Source: Cordilura impudica
Taxonomy: Eukaryota > Arthropoda > Insecta > Diptera > Scathophagidae
Reading direction: 5' to 3'
Assembly: GCA_963682025.1 (NCBI GenBank)
Contig: OY821521.1
Span: 100,307,354-100,371,353, forward strand
Length of the DNA stretch: 64,000 nt
The first letter of the stretch is position 1, and each line of letters opens with the position of its first letter. The position numbers and the translations under genes are program-made. The notes beneath the pieces are model-generated. The model saw only the letters and a program-made list of their open reading frames with translations. It did no database searches and was not told the origin of the DNA. This document shows, piece by piece, positions 24,612 to 36,680 of the stretch.

Positions 24612-25084
24612 GCATATGACTAAAAATTATCCTACAGGGCTTATTTTTGGACTACTGATTAATGGGTATAATACACACACATAAACCAAATTTTATCGGT
24701 ATATATATGATAATCTAGATCTTACGATAATTTAGTAGGTTTGATAGGAATTGTTTGCATGTAGACTGGCTCTGAACATACAACGATTTTCACCAATTTC
24801 AATAGCGTTCATTCTGTGGCCCATAGACATTCATCTAACAAATTTCATCAAAATATATTCATATTTGCGACCTGTAGTTTAATTACAAAGTTAACATGGA
24901 CCCATAAACGAACAGACAGACGGACGGATGGGCAGACAGACGGACATCGCTAAATCGATTCAGAAAGTGATTCTGGGTCGATCGGTATAATAAAAGATGG
25001 GTCTAGGTCAAATATTTTTGGTAATTACAAACATCAGTACAATCTCAATACACCCAGCCCACATATCGGTGTAGGGTATAATAT
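24612..25084 (-). repeat. F1 repeat, truncated at palindrome end
   Basis: The GTTTATTTTTGGACTACTGA-type middle, a GACAGACGGACGGATGGGC tract at about 24913 and a GTGTAGGGTATAATATAA end are present in minus orientation. The palindrome half is missing. Confidence 0.7.
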
Positions 25085-25282
25085 AAATAGGCCAATTATC
25101 AAGCGTATATCGTGAAAGGTTAAAAGTGACGATTTTTTATCAAAACCACTAGAACGAAATTTTCAGTACTACTCATATTAGGGCTGTAAGATAATTTTTT
25201 CGTTATCACCAAACCCCTTTAGAAACAAAGAAATCTCCATTGTACTATTTGACAATAAAACAATTAACTAACACATGCGACA

Positions 25283-25930
25283 CTATGTATTTAGAGAATC
25301 GGTCTTAGGTCCAACTAATTGAATATAAAAATAAGCATACCCAAATCTGATAGGAATTTTTATTAATTTCTTTGCCTGCAAAATTTGAAAAAGTTCATAT
25401 CAGATGCTATATTTATACGGAGACAGGTCAAAAAATGAAAAGTCACTTCATTCCCACAAACGAAATTTGAGAAAAATCTGTTTTTTATAGTTTTAAGTGA
25501 AGATCGGGTATCAGCTTCATATGGGGCTATGACTAAGACTTGTTCTATATGGTTTATTTTTGGACAACTGATTAATGGATGTAATAAACATACACAAACT
25601 CAATTTTAAAGAGATCTACATGATAAATTGGACCCTTCCATAAGTAGATCTCATTTGTATGGGGACTAGGACTGAACATGCACCGATTTTCACCAATTTC
25701 AACTCACAGACCAAATATTATTAAAATATATTCATATTTGCGAGCTGTAGTTGGATTACAAACTTTTCATGGACACACAGACGAATAGACGTACAGACGG
25801 ATGGACATCGCTAAATAAACTCAGAATGTGATTCTGAGTCTATCGGTATAAAAGGTCAAATATTATTGGTAGCTGCAAACATCAGCACAGTCATTATACC
25901 CTACAGACATAGTGGTATAGGGTATAACTC
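25283..25930 (-). repeat. F1 repeat, diverged long copy
   Basis: It runs from TAGAGAATCGGTCTTAGGTC (inside the palindrome end) to GTGGTATAGGGTATAACTC, with the microsatellite reduced to 'gacgtacagacggatggacatcgc' at about 25788. Confidence 0.7.
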
Positions 25931-25977
25931 ATTAATTTGTATAGTAATTGTTTTTTACGATAATTCATTCATCTTTT

Positions 25978-26150
25978 CACTATATGTGACCTTCTCCGAG
26001 AAAAGGGACCTAGTGTGTCAAAAAACGGGTGTCAAACACGGTGGATTCCGGTACATAAAAGGGTGTAGAAACTTTATATGCGTTTTTTTTTTCTCAAAAC
26101 TTAATTTTCACACACTAGGTGCCTTTTCTCGGAGGAGGTCACATATAACG
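25978..26150. mobile_element. MITE-D with long terminal inverted repeats
   Basis: A short element of about 170 bp whose ends match over about 40 bases with few mismatches: TATATGTGACCTTCTCCGAG and then AAAAGGGACCTAGTGTGT on the left, against TATATGTGACCTCCTCCGAG and AAAAGGCACCTAGTGTGT read inwards from the right. The unpaired loop is only about 85 bp. It is immediately next to an F1 copy. No clear target duplication was identified. Confidence 0.65.
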
Positions 26151-26154
26151 ATTA

Positions 26155-27040
26155 TTAGATGAATTTTAACATTTTTTCAACAAGCCCGGCTTACATTAAC
26201 ATTTGTATGGGGATTGCATAATACCTAATCGATTTTGAATGTTGAAGATGTAGTGAAAATTTCAAGCATGTCAGAAATCTCTTACGTTTTGAAGTAAAGT
26301 ATTATAATGCTGTCTGTTAGTTTGTTATATTTTTTATGAAAATATATAATAATTCCATATTAAATCGATTTTATTAGTTAATATAAACAAAGCTCGATGA
26401 AATAATTTTTTAATTAGTTAATATAAACTTGTTCAAAAACAGCTCTTCAACATCAACTTTTGTTTTAGCTTTTAATTAAAATTAATTAATATTCTTTCTA
26501 ATAAACACCCACAATAGCTCAAAATGCAGTAGTGGGAAGATATTCTTTAAACATTTCTTAACTTTCACATTAGTTAAGTGAGCATTTTACAACTGTAGGC
26601 TACTATTTTTTTCAATCTTTTAAGGAAAAGTCATAAAAATCAATTATATTAAATTTGACCAAGAAATCATGTTGTATTTAATTTTTTTAAAGAAATATGT
26701 ATACAGTAATAAAAAATTATAACTGTTTTTCATAAACAATACTTTTATATATAATTATTATTTAAAACTAAAACTATAGAAAATTATACACACATACATA
26801 TATAGAAATAATAAATTGTGCTTAAATATTGTTGAACTACCTACGCAAAACCACTCATTTTACGTTTGCCTCATAAATAACAACAGTAATAAAACAAAAT
26901 TTTAATACACGAGTATTTGCAATGCACTACTAGAAGTATTTTGTGATCAATAAGGTGGTGCTTATTTTGAATGTTTTATACTTTTCAAGTAGTGCATTCC
27001 ATTAAGATGGCACATACGTTAGATTATAAAATTAATAGAA
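26155..27040. other. No gene seen
   Basis: AT-rich. No repeat or coding feature recognised. Confidence 0.4.
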
Positions 27041-27042
27041 AA

Positions 27043-27818
27043 CAAATAAGAAAATTATAGTCGGTCTAGACCGACTATACGATACCCTATACCATGTGTT
27101 TAGAGACCCTATCTCTCAGGCCCAACTAACTGGATATAGAAAATAAGCATAAACCAGATTTGAGTGGGATTTTTATTAATTTTTTTGGCTGCAGATATGA
27201 AAAAGTTCATATCGGATGCTATATCTATATGGGGACTAGGCCCAAAAATGGACCGATCCTGACTATGTTTGGTAAAGTCTCTTGCATTTTGCAAAAATAT
27301 ATACAAACAAAATTTGAGAAGAATCAGTGCAATATTTTTGTTTTTGATAGATTTAAGTGAAGATCGGGAAGCAGCTCTATATGAGGCCTATGACTAAGAG
27401 TTGTCCAATAGGGATCATTTTTGGACTACTAATTAACGGATGTAATAAATACATACAAACCCAATTTGACTGAGATTTCTATGATAATTTGGATCTTATG
27501 GCAATTTAAATCGATTTCATGGGGGCTAGGTCTGAACATGGACCGATTCTCGCCAATTTGAATAGCGTTCATCCTATGGCCGACGAAAGCTTATGTACCA
27601 AATTTCATCAAAATATTTTCATATTTGCGACCTGCAGTTTGATTACAAGCTTTACATGGGCACACTGACGGACAGACGGACATCGTTAAATCGAATCAGA
27701 TAGTGATTCTGATTCGATCGGTATAATAAAAGATGGGTCTAGGTCAAATATTTTTGGTAGTTACAAACAGCAAAACAAAGTCATTATACCCAAACCACAT
27801 AGTGGTATAGGGGATAAT
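27043..27818 (-). repeat. F1 repeat, full-length copy with perfect palindrome
   Basis: It starts AATAAGAAAATTATAG and carries the perfect 22-bp palindrome (ATAGTCGGTCT plus its reverse complement) at about 27056-27077. It ends CCACATAGTGGTATAGGGG. A GACGGACAGACGGACATCG tract lies at about 27667. Confidence 0.8.
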
Positions 27819-27819
27819 T

Positions 27820-28105
27820 AGAGACATAAGATTATTATAATCATTGTTCTCTGCCCAACTGATTTCAATGTAGGTCGAGTGCAGAAATACATCATCGCAT
27901 TAAAATCAAAGTCTTAATTGCAAAAGAGTTTACACTGCCGAAAACTGTAGGTATTTGATTTAAAAACAGTGCAGTGGGTTTTCTGTTTTTATTTAATTTT
28001 TAATTTTATTTTCCGAGTCTTGCAACAATGCCAAGAACGTCACTCCTAGTAGAACCTCTAGCAATAAAATATAAAATATATTAACAAATGCATAATAATT
28101 TTATA
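27820..28105. other. No gene seen
   Basis: Nothing recognised between the F1 copy and the LINE fragments. Confidence 0.35.
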
Positions 28106-28109
28106 ATAA

Positions 28110-28445
28110 AGTTATAAGGATTCAGCAAAGCTTTTTAGAAACCGCCCAACTTTATATTGTCGCCAATGATAACTACGCATTTCTTATCCTACGCATTTCA
28201 AGTCATCAACATGTTCTATGCCTAATCCCCACATAAATTGTGCTGATCCCACAAATACTTTAAGAATGGAGATTGTGTTAATAACTTTCCATGTCTCACA
28301 ACCCTAGAGCAGCACCAATTTCACACTTGTATTAAATATTCTAAACTTTTGATTCTGAGACAAATGCCATACTCGACGAAAATAAGCGTACGCGTGACGA
28401 ACTTTTATTGATGACATTAGCGACACCCGCGTCTGCTCCGCCCTG
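28110..28445 (-). pseudogene. LINE fragment, C-terminal part, same family as copy A
   Basis: On the minus strand GGADAGVANVINKSSSRVRL at about 28430, then (shifted) FRIFNTSVKLVLL and GCETWKVINTIS near 28280. These match the '..NRI.KA...F' and 'KLRIF..NVKSVLLYGCETW' blocks that lie after the RT core in this LINE family. Copy A, directly to the right, contains the same region (28870-29060), so this is a separate, more decayed copy next to it in the same orientation. Confidence 0.6.
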
Positions 28446-28449
28446 AATG

Positions 28450-29283
28450 CTTACTAAGCTACCCATATCTTATATTTATTTCTTTTACTCCTATGAGGAG
28501 CATGGGGCCACAACAAAATTTTTGAATCGTGTTCTGTTTGATGATAAACTTTTAATTTCACCCCAGCTCTTTCCGCTTTTCTCAACATCCTTTTCGAGCT
28601 GCCTTCACCAAGTGTGCGCCGGACGACCCCTTCTACGGCTGCCCTGCAGATTCCAGTCAATGGCTTGCCTACTGATGTCGTTTGGGTATTTCCTCATAGT
28701 ATGGCCTATTCAGTTCCACTTGCGTTCCATAATATTTAAGTGGATTGGTGTTTGGTTTGTCAGTAACCATAAGCTAGCACTAGATATTGTGTTTGGCCAG
28801 TATATCCTTAGCAAGCGTCTAAGGGAGCAGTAGATGAAGGTTTTTAGACGTTGAAGCTGTTTCGGAGCCGCGTTCAATGTTTCACAACCATACGGTAGTA
28901 CTGAAGTGACGTTGGATTTTGAAATTCGTAGTTTTGTTCTGCGTGAGATTGAAGAGGAGTTCCATATGTTCATAAGTTGGCCGAAAGCTTGCTGTGCTTT
29001 TTGATTCGATTTCCGATATCCTCTGAGCTCTCACCGGTATTTGATATTATGCAGCCTAAGTAAGGGAAGGCTTATACATCTTCCAGAGGAGTGCCAGCTA
29101 GTTGAAACGGTTGTTATTTGTGTTTATTCGCATAGTTTTTGTTTTGTCACGGTTTATGCAGAGCCCTACTCTAGCCGCGACCGTAGCAACCGAGTTGAGT
29201 TTTAGGGCCATATCCTCGCCTGCGCAAGCAGGCATAGTCCGGGCTAGACCATGTAAAAACCCCTGCAGCCCCCAAGTTATACC
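28450..29283 (-). pseudogene. LINE copy A, RT thumb and C-terminal part
   Basis: Minus-strand readings in order: VGLCINRDKTKTMRINTNNN at about 29160, IISNTGESSEDIGNRIKKA near 29040, then TKLRISKSNVTSVLPYGCE (28870-28960), RRLLRIYWPNTISSASLW, 'RKYPNDISRQAIDWNLQGSR' and RRRGRP near 28640. It ends at about 28489 in FVVAPCSS. This is the standard C-terminal architecture of the family. The catalytic Asp pair expected near 29245 is destroyed (LARTMPACAG in its place), and frameshifts are scattered, so the copy cannot be active. Confidence 0.75.
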
Positions 29284-30440
29284 TCATTGATTTTCGAGAG
29301 CATGATTCATAACAAAATCATGCACAATGTTAAAGAGCATTGGGGAGAGGATGCAGCCCTGCCACACTCCTATTTTAACATCTATACTGTCGCTTAGCTC
29401 ACCTTCATGCAGTATATGGCAACTCACTTCGCGGTATAGGTTTTTTATTAAATCAATAATTTTTTCGGGGAAGCCTTTGCATCGAAGAGCAGTCCAGATT
29501 GCATCGTGGCATAGTTTATCGAATGCTTTTTGGAAGTCGATGAATATTAAATACAAAGGGAATCGGTATTCCACACTTTGCTCCACTATTACGCGCAGGC
29601 TGTTGACGTGGTCTACGCATGCTTTATGCTGTCGAAAGCCTGCTTGTTCTTCGCGAAGTAAAGAGGGGTAAGCGTTGTTTATTCTGTTATTGATGACATA
29701 AGCTATTATTTTATTGACGCTGCATAGAAGTGTTATGCCTCGCCATAACACTCCTTCAGCTCAGCTCGCTTGGGAGATATCCACTTTCCCAAAAACTTAT
29801 GATAATGGGATGAAGAAGCTTAGCGCTGGTTATGGGTGCTGCTTTCAGCAATTCTGTGGCGATGTTGTCGGTGCCAGGTGCTTTATTAGACTTTAGGGCC
29901 TTTATAGCGTCAGCAATTTCTTGTATTGGAGGACACTGCATTTGTAGATTTATATTAACAACATGGGCACCGCAGTTACACTGCAATCCAGAGTGTTTAT
30001 CTTCGTTGGAGAGAAGGTTTGTCTAGAACTTTTTCCATATCTTTATTTGCTTATATTTTGCTATAGCCAAGATACCATTTTCATCTTTAAGTGGCTTACA
30101 AAAGGTCGGTTAGCCAGATGCTTAACTGCCTTATATAAGTCTCTACTGCGGTTCGTTTCACTTGCTTGTTGTGTTTCTGATGCTGTGTTTTCCACACGCT
30201 TTTTTGCCATACGGTTTACCCTAGTGTGGTTACTATTTGCTTCGAGTTCGGCGTTGCGTGTCTTTGCAGTATTAACTGCCTCTTTGGCAGCCTTTCTCTG
30301 CTGGATAAGATGCCATGTTTCATCGGAAATCCATGGCTTTCTATGGTTGGTGACAAATCCGATGTTATTATTAGCACAGAATAGAAATACATCTTTGACT
30401 GCGCTCCATGAACTGCGTGCTTCAACAAGGTTACTGTTTA
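29284..30440 (-). pseudogene. LINE copy A, linker and reverse transcriptase core
   Basis: The linker reads KPWISDETWHLIQQRKAAKE at about 30345 and continues to SRDLYKAVKHLANRPF. The RT entry IADAIKALKSNKAPGTDNIA is at 29756-29986. The RT fingers and palm occupy 29284-29751: WRGITLLCSVNKI, EEQAGFRQHKACVDHVNSLR, IFIDFQKAFD (first catalytic Asp), GVWQGCILSPMLFNI. Between ESGYLPSEL and WRGITLL about 20 codons (the 'W..giI.pi.KKG' strand) are missing together with a frame change, so this is a deletion. RT copies the element RNA at the nicked target. Confidence 0.8.
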
Positions 30441-30479
30441 CAGCTGATTCTAAAGAGTTTGTGTAAGATGTGACGACAT

Positions 30480-31085
30480 CATCACTTTGTAGATGGGGAA
30501 TATTAAATTTCCTTGAACGTTTGTTGTCTTTCCTTATCGCTGCGATCTTGAGACGTACAGTTGCAATGAGAAGGTGGTGATCATTTGCGACGTCTGCACC
30601 TCTTTTATTTCGTACATCCAGTAATGAACCCCTCCATTTTATGCTTATCAGAATATGATCGATTTGGTTTTCATTGCGCTGATCCGGGGATACCCAGGCT
30701 GTTTTCTGAATTCTTTAATGCGGGAGGTTATGAGTTGCACTCGCTTCTGTAAGAAACTTTCCGTTTTCAGTCATTCGGTCTATGCCGTGTGTACCCATCA
30801 CATTTTGGAGAGTTGTATTATCACAGCCGACTTGCGCGTTGAAGGTGCCTAGAAGAATGACAATATCTCCTGGGCGCACATTTGAGAAGACAGTATTCAG
30901 GCTGTTATAGAAATCTTCTTTTACTGAGAGCTCTGAGGTTTCCGTGGTGCATAGCACTATATAAAAATGAAGTTTCTAACTCTTGTACGAAAACGCGCTT
31001 CAATTATGCGATCTGAGTGAGGTTTCCACTCCAGCTGCACCCATATTCGAGTAGCTAAATTCAACATAATTTTCATAATGCTCCC
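30480..31085 (-). pseudogene. LINE copy A, APE-type endonuclease domain
   Basis: The minus strand gives LEWKPHSDRIIEARFRTRVR near 31030, CYAP after an in-frame stop, DFYNSLNTVFSNVRPGDIV with LLGTFNAQVG (catalytic 'GDFNA' mutated to GTFNA) at about 30850, GTHGIDRMTENG, and NQIDHI..S.KWRGSL.DVRNKRGAD with NDHH at 30570-30660. These are the substrate-binding and SDH blocks of the LINE endonuclease, which nicks target DNA to prime reverse transcription. The first part of the domain (GTWN) was not found upstream. Confidence 0.75.
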
Positions 31086-31199
31086 ATTAACCACTATTCC
31101 GACATTAAAACAATTTTCATATAATTTGTGAGTTTTGTCTTATTGTAGTCCAAGTCCTACAGCAGTTGGTTACGATGCTATTGAACACCATTTGGTACT

Positions 31200-31645
31200 T
31201 CGGTTTCAGTTTTTATAACAATAGGGTTTATTTTAAGTAGACAAACAGCTGTCAGAGTAAACATCCTTGCTTTACATCAAAGTTGTAAAAAGGATTGCTG
31301 TCAACTCATTGAAAATGCACTTTTCACTGTGCATCACGACATAACATTTGGATGGTGGCACATTTTTTGGCTGTTATACCGACGTTATTATTCCCTTCAG
31401 CAGACTAGTGTACGATTGTCCTCAATGGGTTAATGTAGTCTTATTATAACCGGTTATATCTAAAACCTGTTTTTACCTTACATAGACAGGATTCTACAAC
31501 AGTGAAGATGAATGCCATGACCTGTTGGATGATATTTAGTTGAGTTATTTCGTTTCCATTTTGACATTCACTACGGTCACCTTTTATAAGGGTTGTGACG
31601 ATGGCAACATCCAGCAACTTTTATGGGATATTATCCGATCAATGG
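31200..31645 (-). pseudogene. Strongly decayed LINE RT fragment (copy C)
   Basis: On the minus strand, ATVTTLIKGDRSECQN-like reading at about 31610 (AIVTTLIKGDRSECQN across a short stretch) resembles the '..PI.KKGDr..C.N' strand of LINE RT, and FDVKQGCLL near 31270 resembles the 'V.tGv.QGc.LS' block. The spacing is compatible with one RT missing much of its middle. I rate this as probable only; the adjacent EN block of copy A faces the same way. Confidence 0.4.
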
Positions 31646-31649
31646 CCAA

Positions 31650-34130
31650 ATATAGGTACCTAAAACTGGGGTGTATTTAAATATCTCTGAAGAGGGAGAG
31701 AGAGAGATGTTTGTGTATCTCTTCTGGGGTTTATTTGTAAAGAAAATTCTATGGTTGTCAAATTGTTGTTTGGTATTTAAAAACATTCTTTCCACCCTCC
31801 AAAACATTCCTTCAGCTACTAGTCTGTGGTGGTGACTAGTATTCGATTGGAATATTTAATATTAGAAATGGCGCATATTTTATCACCAGTATATTCCCCC
31901 GTGATTTTGCACTCTATCCTTCACTAGAAATTATGTTATAAAGCTGGTGTTTATCGTTTCGGTGTACTTTTGTAAGTTTTTTGTCCAAATTTTCTGTTGC
32001 AGACTTTAATCTATTGATACCTTTGAAGAATAAGTCGAGATATATCAGTGTTGGGAAAGGGCTGGGTATTCAAAAGAACGTCTTCGTTCAAACCAACTGT
32101 TTGGAAGAACATATAAGAATATATCTTCGCCAAATAGATATGAAATAGATTCTTGAAGTTAATTCAAGTAATTGGCATTGTTTAGTTATACATCTCTTTG
32201 TGGGCATATCCTATATGAGTATAAAAATGTAACATCTTTAAAAACAATTGGAAACATATTTAAAAAAAAAACTGTTACAATTTCTCTCTTAACAATACAT
32301 TTTCTTTACAACTTATTTTTACTCGAATTAAAAGAATTTCAGAACTAATTTTCCAGTTTCGATCCGTTAAAAAAAAACAAATGTTCACAAATAGATGCCA
32401 CCGTAACTTGAAACTTTACCCACTAAACAGCATCGGAGGCAGCATAATATCACCACATTATAAGGCGCAATAAATCTCTTAAGCGTGGGTAAGTCAACGT
32501 ACGCCAAACGTCAACAATTTTTAAATTTTTGTTTTGTTTTCGATTGGTTTTTTATTTTGAATTGTTGAAAAATATTTTTTGCTTTAAAATTAAACGTTTG
32601 CAATTTACTAAACACATTTTATAAAACTCTATGAGCTTCTCGGCATCATTATTTAATGGCTCGAATATATGAAAATAATTTTTTACTTAGTAATGAAAGA
32701 CTTATGTCACATGCGATGTGAATTTTATGGACCAACAATTTTAATATGTTATATCAAATTTAAAGGCAGTTTTCAGAAACTGAGAATTCTTTTAGAAAGG
32801 TCCTAAAATAAGTATTTAATTTCATTTATTGGATTAAGATTTACGTCTTAAGAACTGCAAGGTGTAGAGTATTAAATATTTTGTATTTATCGACTGTAAA
32901 TTATTTCAGCTAAATTATACAGATTGTGTCAGCTCTTTAGACGGGAAAACCCGCAGTTTAATATCATCATTAAAGCATCATAATGTTATTTATAACATTA
33001 TTTAATAGAATCTCGTACGAATTGTGAATAATTATTTCCATTTTTGTATAAAATAAGAGAGTTATTTAAATTTAGCAAGTATAAACGCACTTAGTCATCA
33101 TCAAGTTATAAAATTATTTGCTGTGCTCTAACAATTGACGTAAATGGCTATTATTTATAATTATCTTATATTATAACTTTAAATTTGCATTAAGGAATGG
33201 AGTAATTTAAATTTTTAGCAACAATCTAAAGCACTGTTAATTTCATAAAGAAAAGAAAAATTGATGGAGTTATCAGCTCAACAAGTACAATGAAATTTCT
33301 GCTTTCACTTTAATTTTATAAAATAATTTCTTTAATTCACATACTTGTTTTTTTTTTTTTTTTTTTTTTGAAAACTACCTACAGTAACCTTAATGATATT
33401 TTGTTGTTTTTTTTTTTTTAGACTTAAATAAATATCATAAGTAAATATTTGGTTTATATATATTATTTTACTAAATGTATAAAATTAGGTCTTGTTACCA
33501 TATTTGTAATAAAGATTGAGTAATTTTAGAAACGTGTTAAAGAAATATTTTTGTTTGTGTTCATTCAAACTTAAACACAAATACATGAGTTGAACTATTT
33601 TATTGGAGCTTTGTACTTGTAATTTTAAGTAAATAAATCATTTGCGGTTAACATAATATAAATTGGCACATATTATTTGAAAGCAGCTAACTTACCCGTT
33701 GCAATAAGATCGATCAATCTGAAAATAAATATAAAAAAAAAACAAAAGTTAAATAAAAATTTATAATCAACTAGCATTTAACGTATTACATAGCGCCAGT
33801 AAAGCATTGCTGATATATTGATTTTGTTGAGGGAAACATGTGGCGTATTCCCACCCCTTAAAAATAAATATCCAAAAAAAAAAAACGGAATCGCTAAAAC
33901 TGTTTAATTAGTTTGTAAGTATAAAATAACTAGAGATGATTTTAATAAATGATTAATGATTATTCGACCTTTGAAATTGATGACTTTTGACCTCGAGCTC
34001 AACTATTTTATCAAAAGTTAGAGATGATTTTTTAATTTTTAATATTAATAAAACTTTTATTCCATTATGGATAGAGTAAAATACTCCGTCTCCGATTGAC
34101 CGTCTCCTTTACATTATTTATCAAAATATA
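31650..34130. other. No gene seen
   Basis: Long AT-rich stretch. A GA-rich microsatellite is at about 31689 and a poly-T run of about 25 bases at 33346-33370. One minus-strand stretch near 32030 (LKSATENLDKKLTKVHRN) looks protein-like but is isolated and unassigned. Confidence 0.4.
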
Positions 34131-34139
34131 GAATTTTCT

Positions 34140-34500
34140 ACGGTCAGTATATAATAAGTTTGTGCAGATGTTTGTAACTACCAAAAATATCTCAACAAGA
34201 CCAACCTTTTATTATATCGATCGACTCAGAATCATTTTTTAAGTTGATTGCCCGTCCGTCTTACTGGCTGTCTCTATCACCATGTAGACCTCTTAATCAA
34301 ACTATGCAAATATGAATATGTTTTGATGGCATTTTGTCAGTTATGTCATGAAAGGCATTGAAATTGGTGAATATCAGTGCTTGTTGAGATCTAGTCCCAA
34401 TACAAATGTGATCGACTTAAATTGCCCAAGTATATAAATTATTATATAGATATCGGCAAAATTTGGTTTGTATGTGCCATTAATTAGGGAGTTAGCATGA
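34140..34500 (+). repeat. F1 repeat, diverged fragment
   Basis: GTAACTACCAAAAATAT, 'tattatatcgatcgactcagaatc', a reduced GCCCGTCCGTCTTACTGG tract and 'cattgaaattggtgaatatcagtg' match F1 in order. It truncates the Jockey LINE tail. Confidence 0.6.
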
Positions 34501-34971
34501 TTTGTTTGTCTACAAGGTATATTAAAATTTAAATTTGATAACAGAAACTGTGAGTTAACATCAACTGTGGCAATGTGAAATACAAAGGTACAACCCAGCA
34601 TGATCCCCTTATTCTCAAGAGTTGGGAGTTACTAAGCCTTCATCCTTTAGTATACCATAGTAAGTCATCATAACTCCGAGCTATACAATGTAACTAGAAT
34701 AGAAAAAACTTTTCTGCAGAGACTCAGTTGTGTTGGGGTGAACCTAATAATATGGATTTCAGATAGTTGATGCATACTACAAAATATGTCCTACAACAGC
34801 CGTTTAAACCAGTTTAGATCAGAAAACTCCTTAACAGATCTTTTAACTAAACTAAGAGTAGATCTTACATTATTAGCAATCCTACCAATATGACCAATCG
34901 AACGGTGTCCAATACTATTCCATTAATGCAATACTCGTCAAGAATTATCCATCTTCTGTAAAGTACTTTTT
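34500..34971 (-). pseudogene. Jockey-clade LINE, RT C-terminal part
   Basis: The minus strand reads YCINGIVLDTV at about 34930, HIGRIANNVRSTLSLVKRSV at 34830-34890, LPTLENKGIMLGCTFVFHI near 34600 and LLSNLNFNIPCR near 34540. These are the post-catalytic blocks of Jockey-clade RT ('..DLGV.LD', 'tLe.RR.mlg..fvf.l..g.i.s..LLs...f.vP.R'). Stops and frameshifts occur throughout. The 5' continuation lies beyond the MITE at 35191-35800. Confidence 0.7.
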
Positions 34972-35190
34972 TGATGTGTAAACATCTATACGCGAATGGG
35001 GTTACATTTCTATTTCACAATACAATCACAAAAACAGCGTAATATGTGAGCGTAAGATCTTACGCGTAACATGTAAGCATTAAGACAAATCGGTGTGACA
35101 TGATTGTTTGGTGGAAAAATTATGATATGTAATAACCTTTATGTCGCTGTTTTCTGCATTTTTTTTATTACCAGATGTTTACACATCTCT
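34972..35190. mobile_element. MITE-E inserted in the Jockey LINE
   Basis: A roughly 217-bp element with imperfect terminal inverted repeats of about 50 bases, opening GATGTGTAAACATCT on each side, with ACAGCG in both arms. A CGTAAGATCTTACG palindrome lies in its centre. The LINE reading frames resume on either side (SPITG before, YCING after), so it interrupts an older LINE. Confidence 0.6.
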
Positions 35191-35800
35191 CCTGTGATCG
35201 GACTCTCATGATATTTTTTTCATCTCTTAAGATTCACTTCCATCAAATTTACATTTCATCACTTAACTAATAACTCAAGTTTACGTTGAAGAGTAACACG
35301 ATCATTTAGATCGATGGAACTGTGTAATAACAGTATTGCAATTCGAAATTATAGTCGAAGAATAATTTAAGGATAGCAAAAACAAATGACTATTTTGGAA
35401 AACGTCAGAAGTAATACTAAAATTTTGCGAAGCATAACTCTTCGAGTTCTAAATGTAAGGTACGATTTAAATCACAAAATAATAAAATCAGGTATGCCAA
35501 TGAATCTTAGTTTGAGAAGTAAAATATTATAATCCACCCTATCAGAAGCTTAGATTGAAGTCAGTGTGTATCACTTCCGTCTGATCCCAATGGAATTATT
35601 TGAAATCATGAGTCAAGAAGATTAGTAAGTGTTGACCTTGATTTCAGATAGCCATGCTGAAATACAGATATAGTCGACTTTAGTTATTATGAGAGATAAT
35701 CAATAACAAGTTTATCCATTAAGTTAGGAATGATACTCAGCTTTGCTATTCCCCTACAGTTTAATACAGTTTAATAAATGATTATTTCATAATATAAGAA
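35191..35800 (-). pseudogene. Jockey-clade LINE, RT core
   Basis: The minus strand reads YRGIAKLSIIPNLMDKLVID near 35740, QHGYLKSRSTLTNLL near 35640, HTDFN (the first catalytic Asp region, in another frame), DRVDYNILLLKLRFIGIPDF near 35520 and LNDRVTLQRKLELLVK near 35290. The order and spacing are those of Jockey-clade RT. The catalytic 'yADD' should lie near 35330 and is not intact. Multiple frame changes make it a relic. Confidence 0.7.
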
Positions 35801-35888
35801 GTAGGAATACACGTTATAGGCACACTTTATACAAGGAAGAACACTATTAGCACGGGGCTTACATAAAAATTCTAACTGCGACTAAAAC

Positions 35889-36680
35889 AATTAAGAAAAT
35901 TATAGTCGGTCTAGACCGACTATGCGATAAACTATACCATCCGTTTAGAGACCCAATCTCTCATGCCCAACTAACTGCATATAGAAAATAAGCATACACC
36001 AAATTTGAGTGGATCTTTTATTAATTTTTTTGGCTGCAGATATGAAAAACTTCATGTCGGATGCTATATATATCTATATGGGGACTAGGCCCCAAAATGG
36101 ACCGATCCTGACCATGTTTTCTCTTGTATTTTGCAAAAATATATACAAACAAAATTTGAGAAGAATCAGTGCAATATTTTTGTTTTTTGCTAGATTTAAG
36201 TGAAGATCGGGAAGAATCTTTATATGGGGCCTATGACTAAGAGTTGTCCAATAGGGATCATTTTTGGACTACTGATAAATGGATATAATAAACACATACA
36301 AACTCAATTTGATTAATATTTATATGATAATTTGGATCTTATGGCAATTTATGTTGATTTCATAGGAGTCATTTGTATGGGGGATAGGTCTAAAAATGGA
36401 CCGATTCTCACCAACTTCAACAGCGTTCCTCCTATGACTGATCGAAGCTCATATACAAAATTTCATCGAAATACATTCATATTTGCGACCTGCAGTTTGA
36501 CTACAAGCTTTACATGGACATGCAGACGTACGGACGGACGGACATCGTTAAATCGAATCAGATAGTGATTCTGATTCGATCGGTATAATTAAAGATAGGT
36601 CTAGGTCAAATATTTTTGGTAGTTACAAACAGCAGCAAAAAGTCATTATACCCAAACCACGTAGTGGTATAGGGTATAAA
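35889..36680 (-). repeat. F1 repeat, full-length copy with perfect palindrome
   Basis: It opens TTAAGAAAATTATAG with the perfect 22-bp palindrome at about 35902-35923, carries a CGTACGGACGGACGGACATCG tract near 36529 and ends GTAGTGGTATAGGGTATAAA. Confidence 0.8.

Noticed and set aside
28447..28833. 128-codon plus ORF
   Set aside because: It is antisense to the C-terminal part of LINE copy A, which has recognisable motifs on the minus strand.
29963..30466. 167-codon plus ORF with hydrophobic segments
   Set aside because: It overlaps the linker of LINE copy A (KPWISDETW...), which is the meaningful reading on the minus strand.
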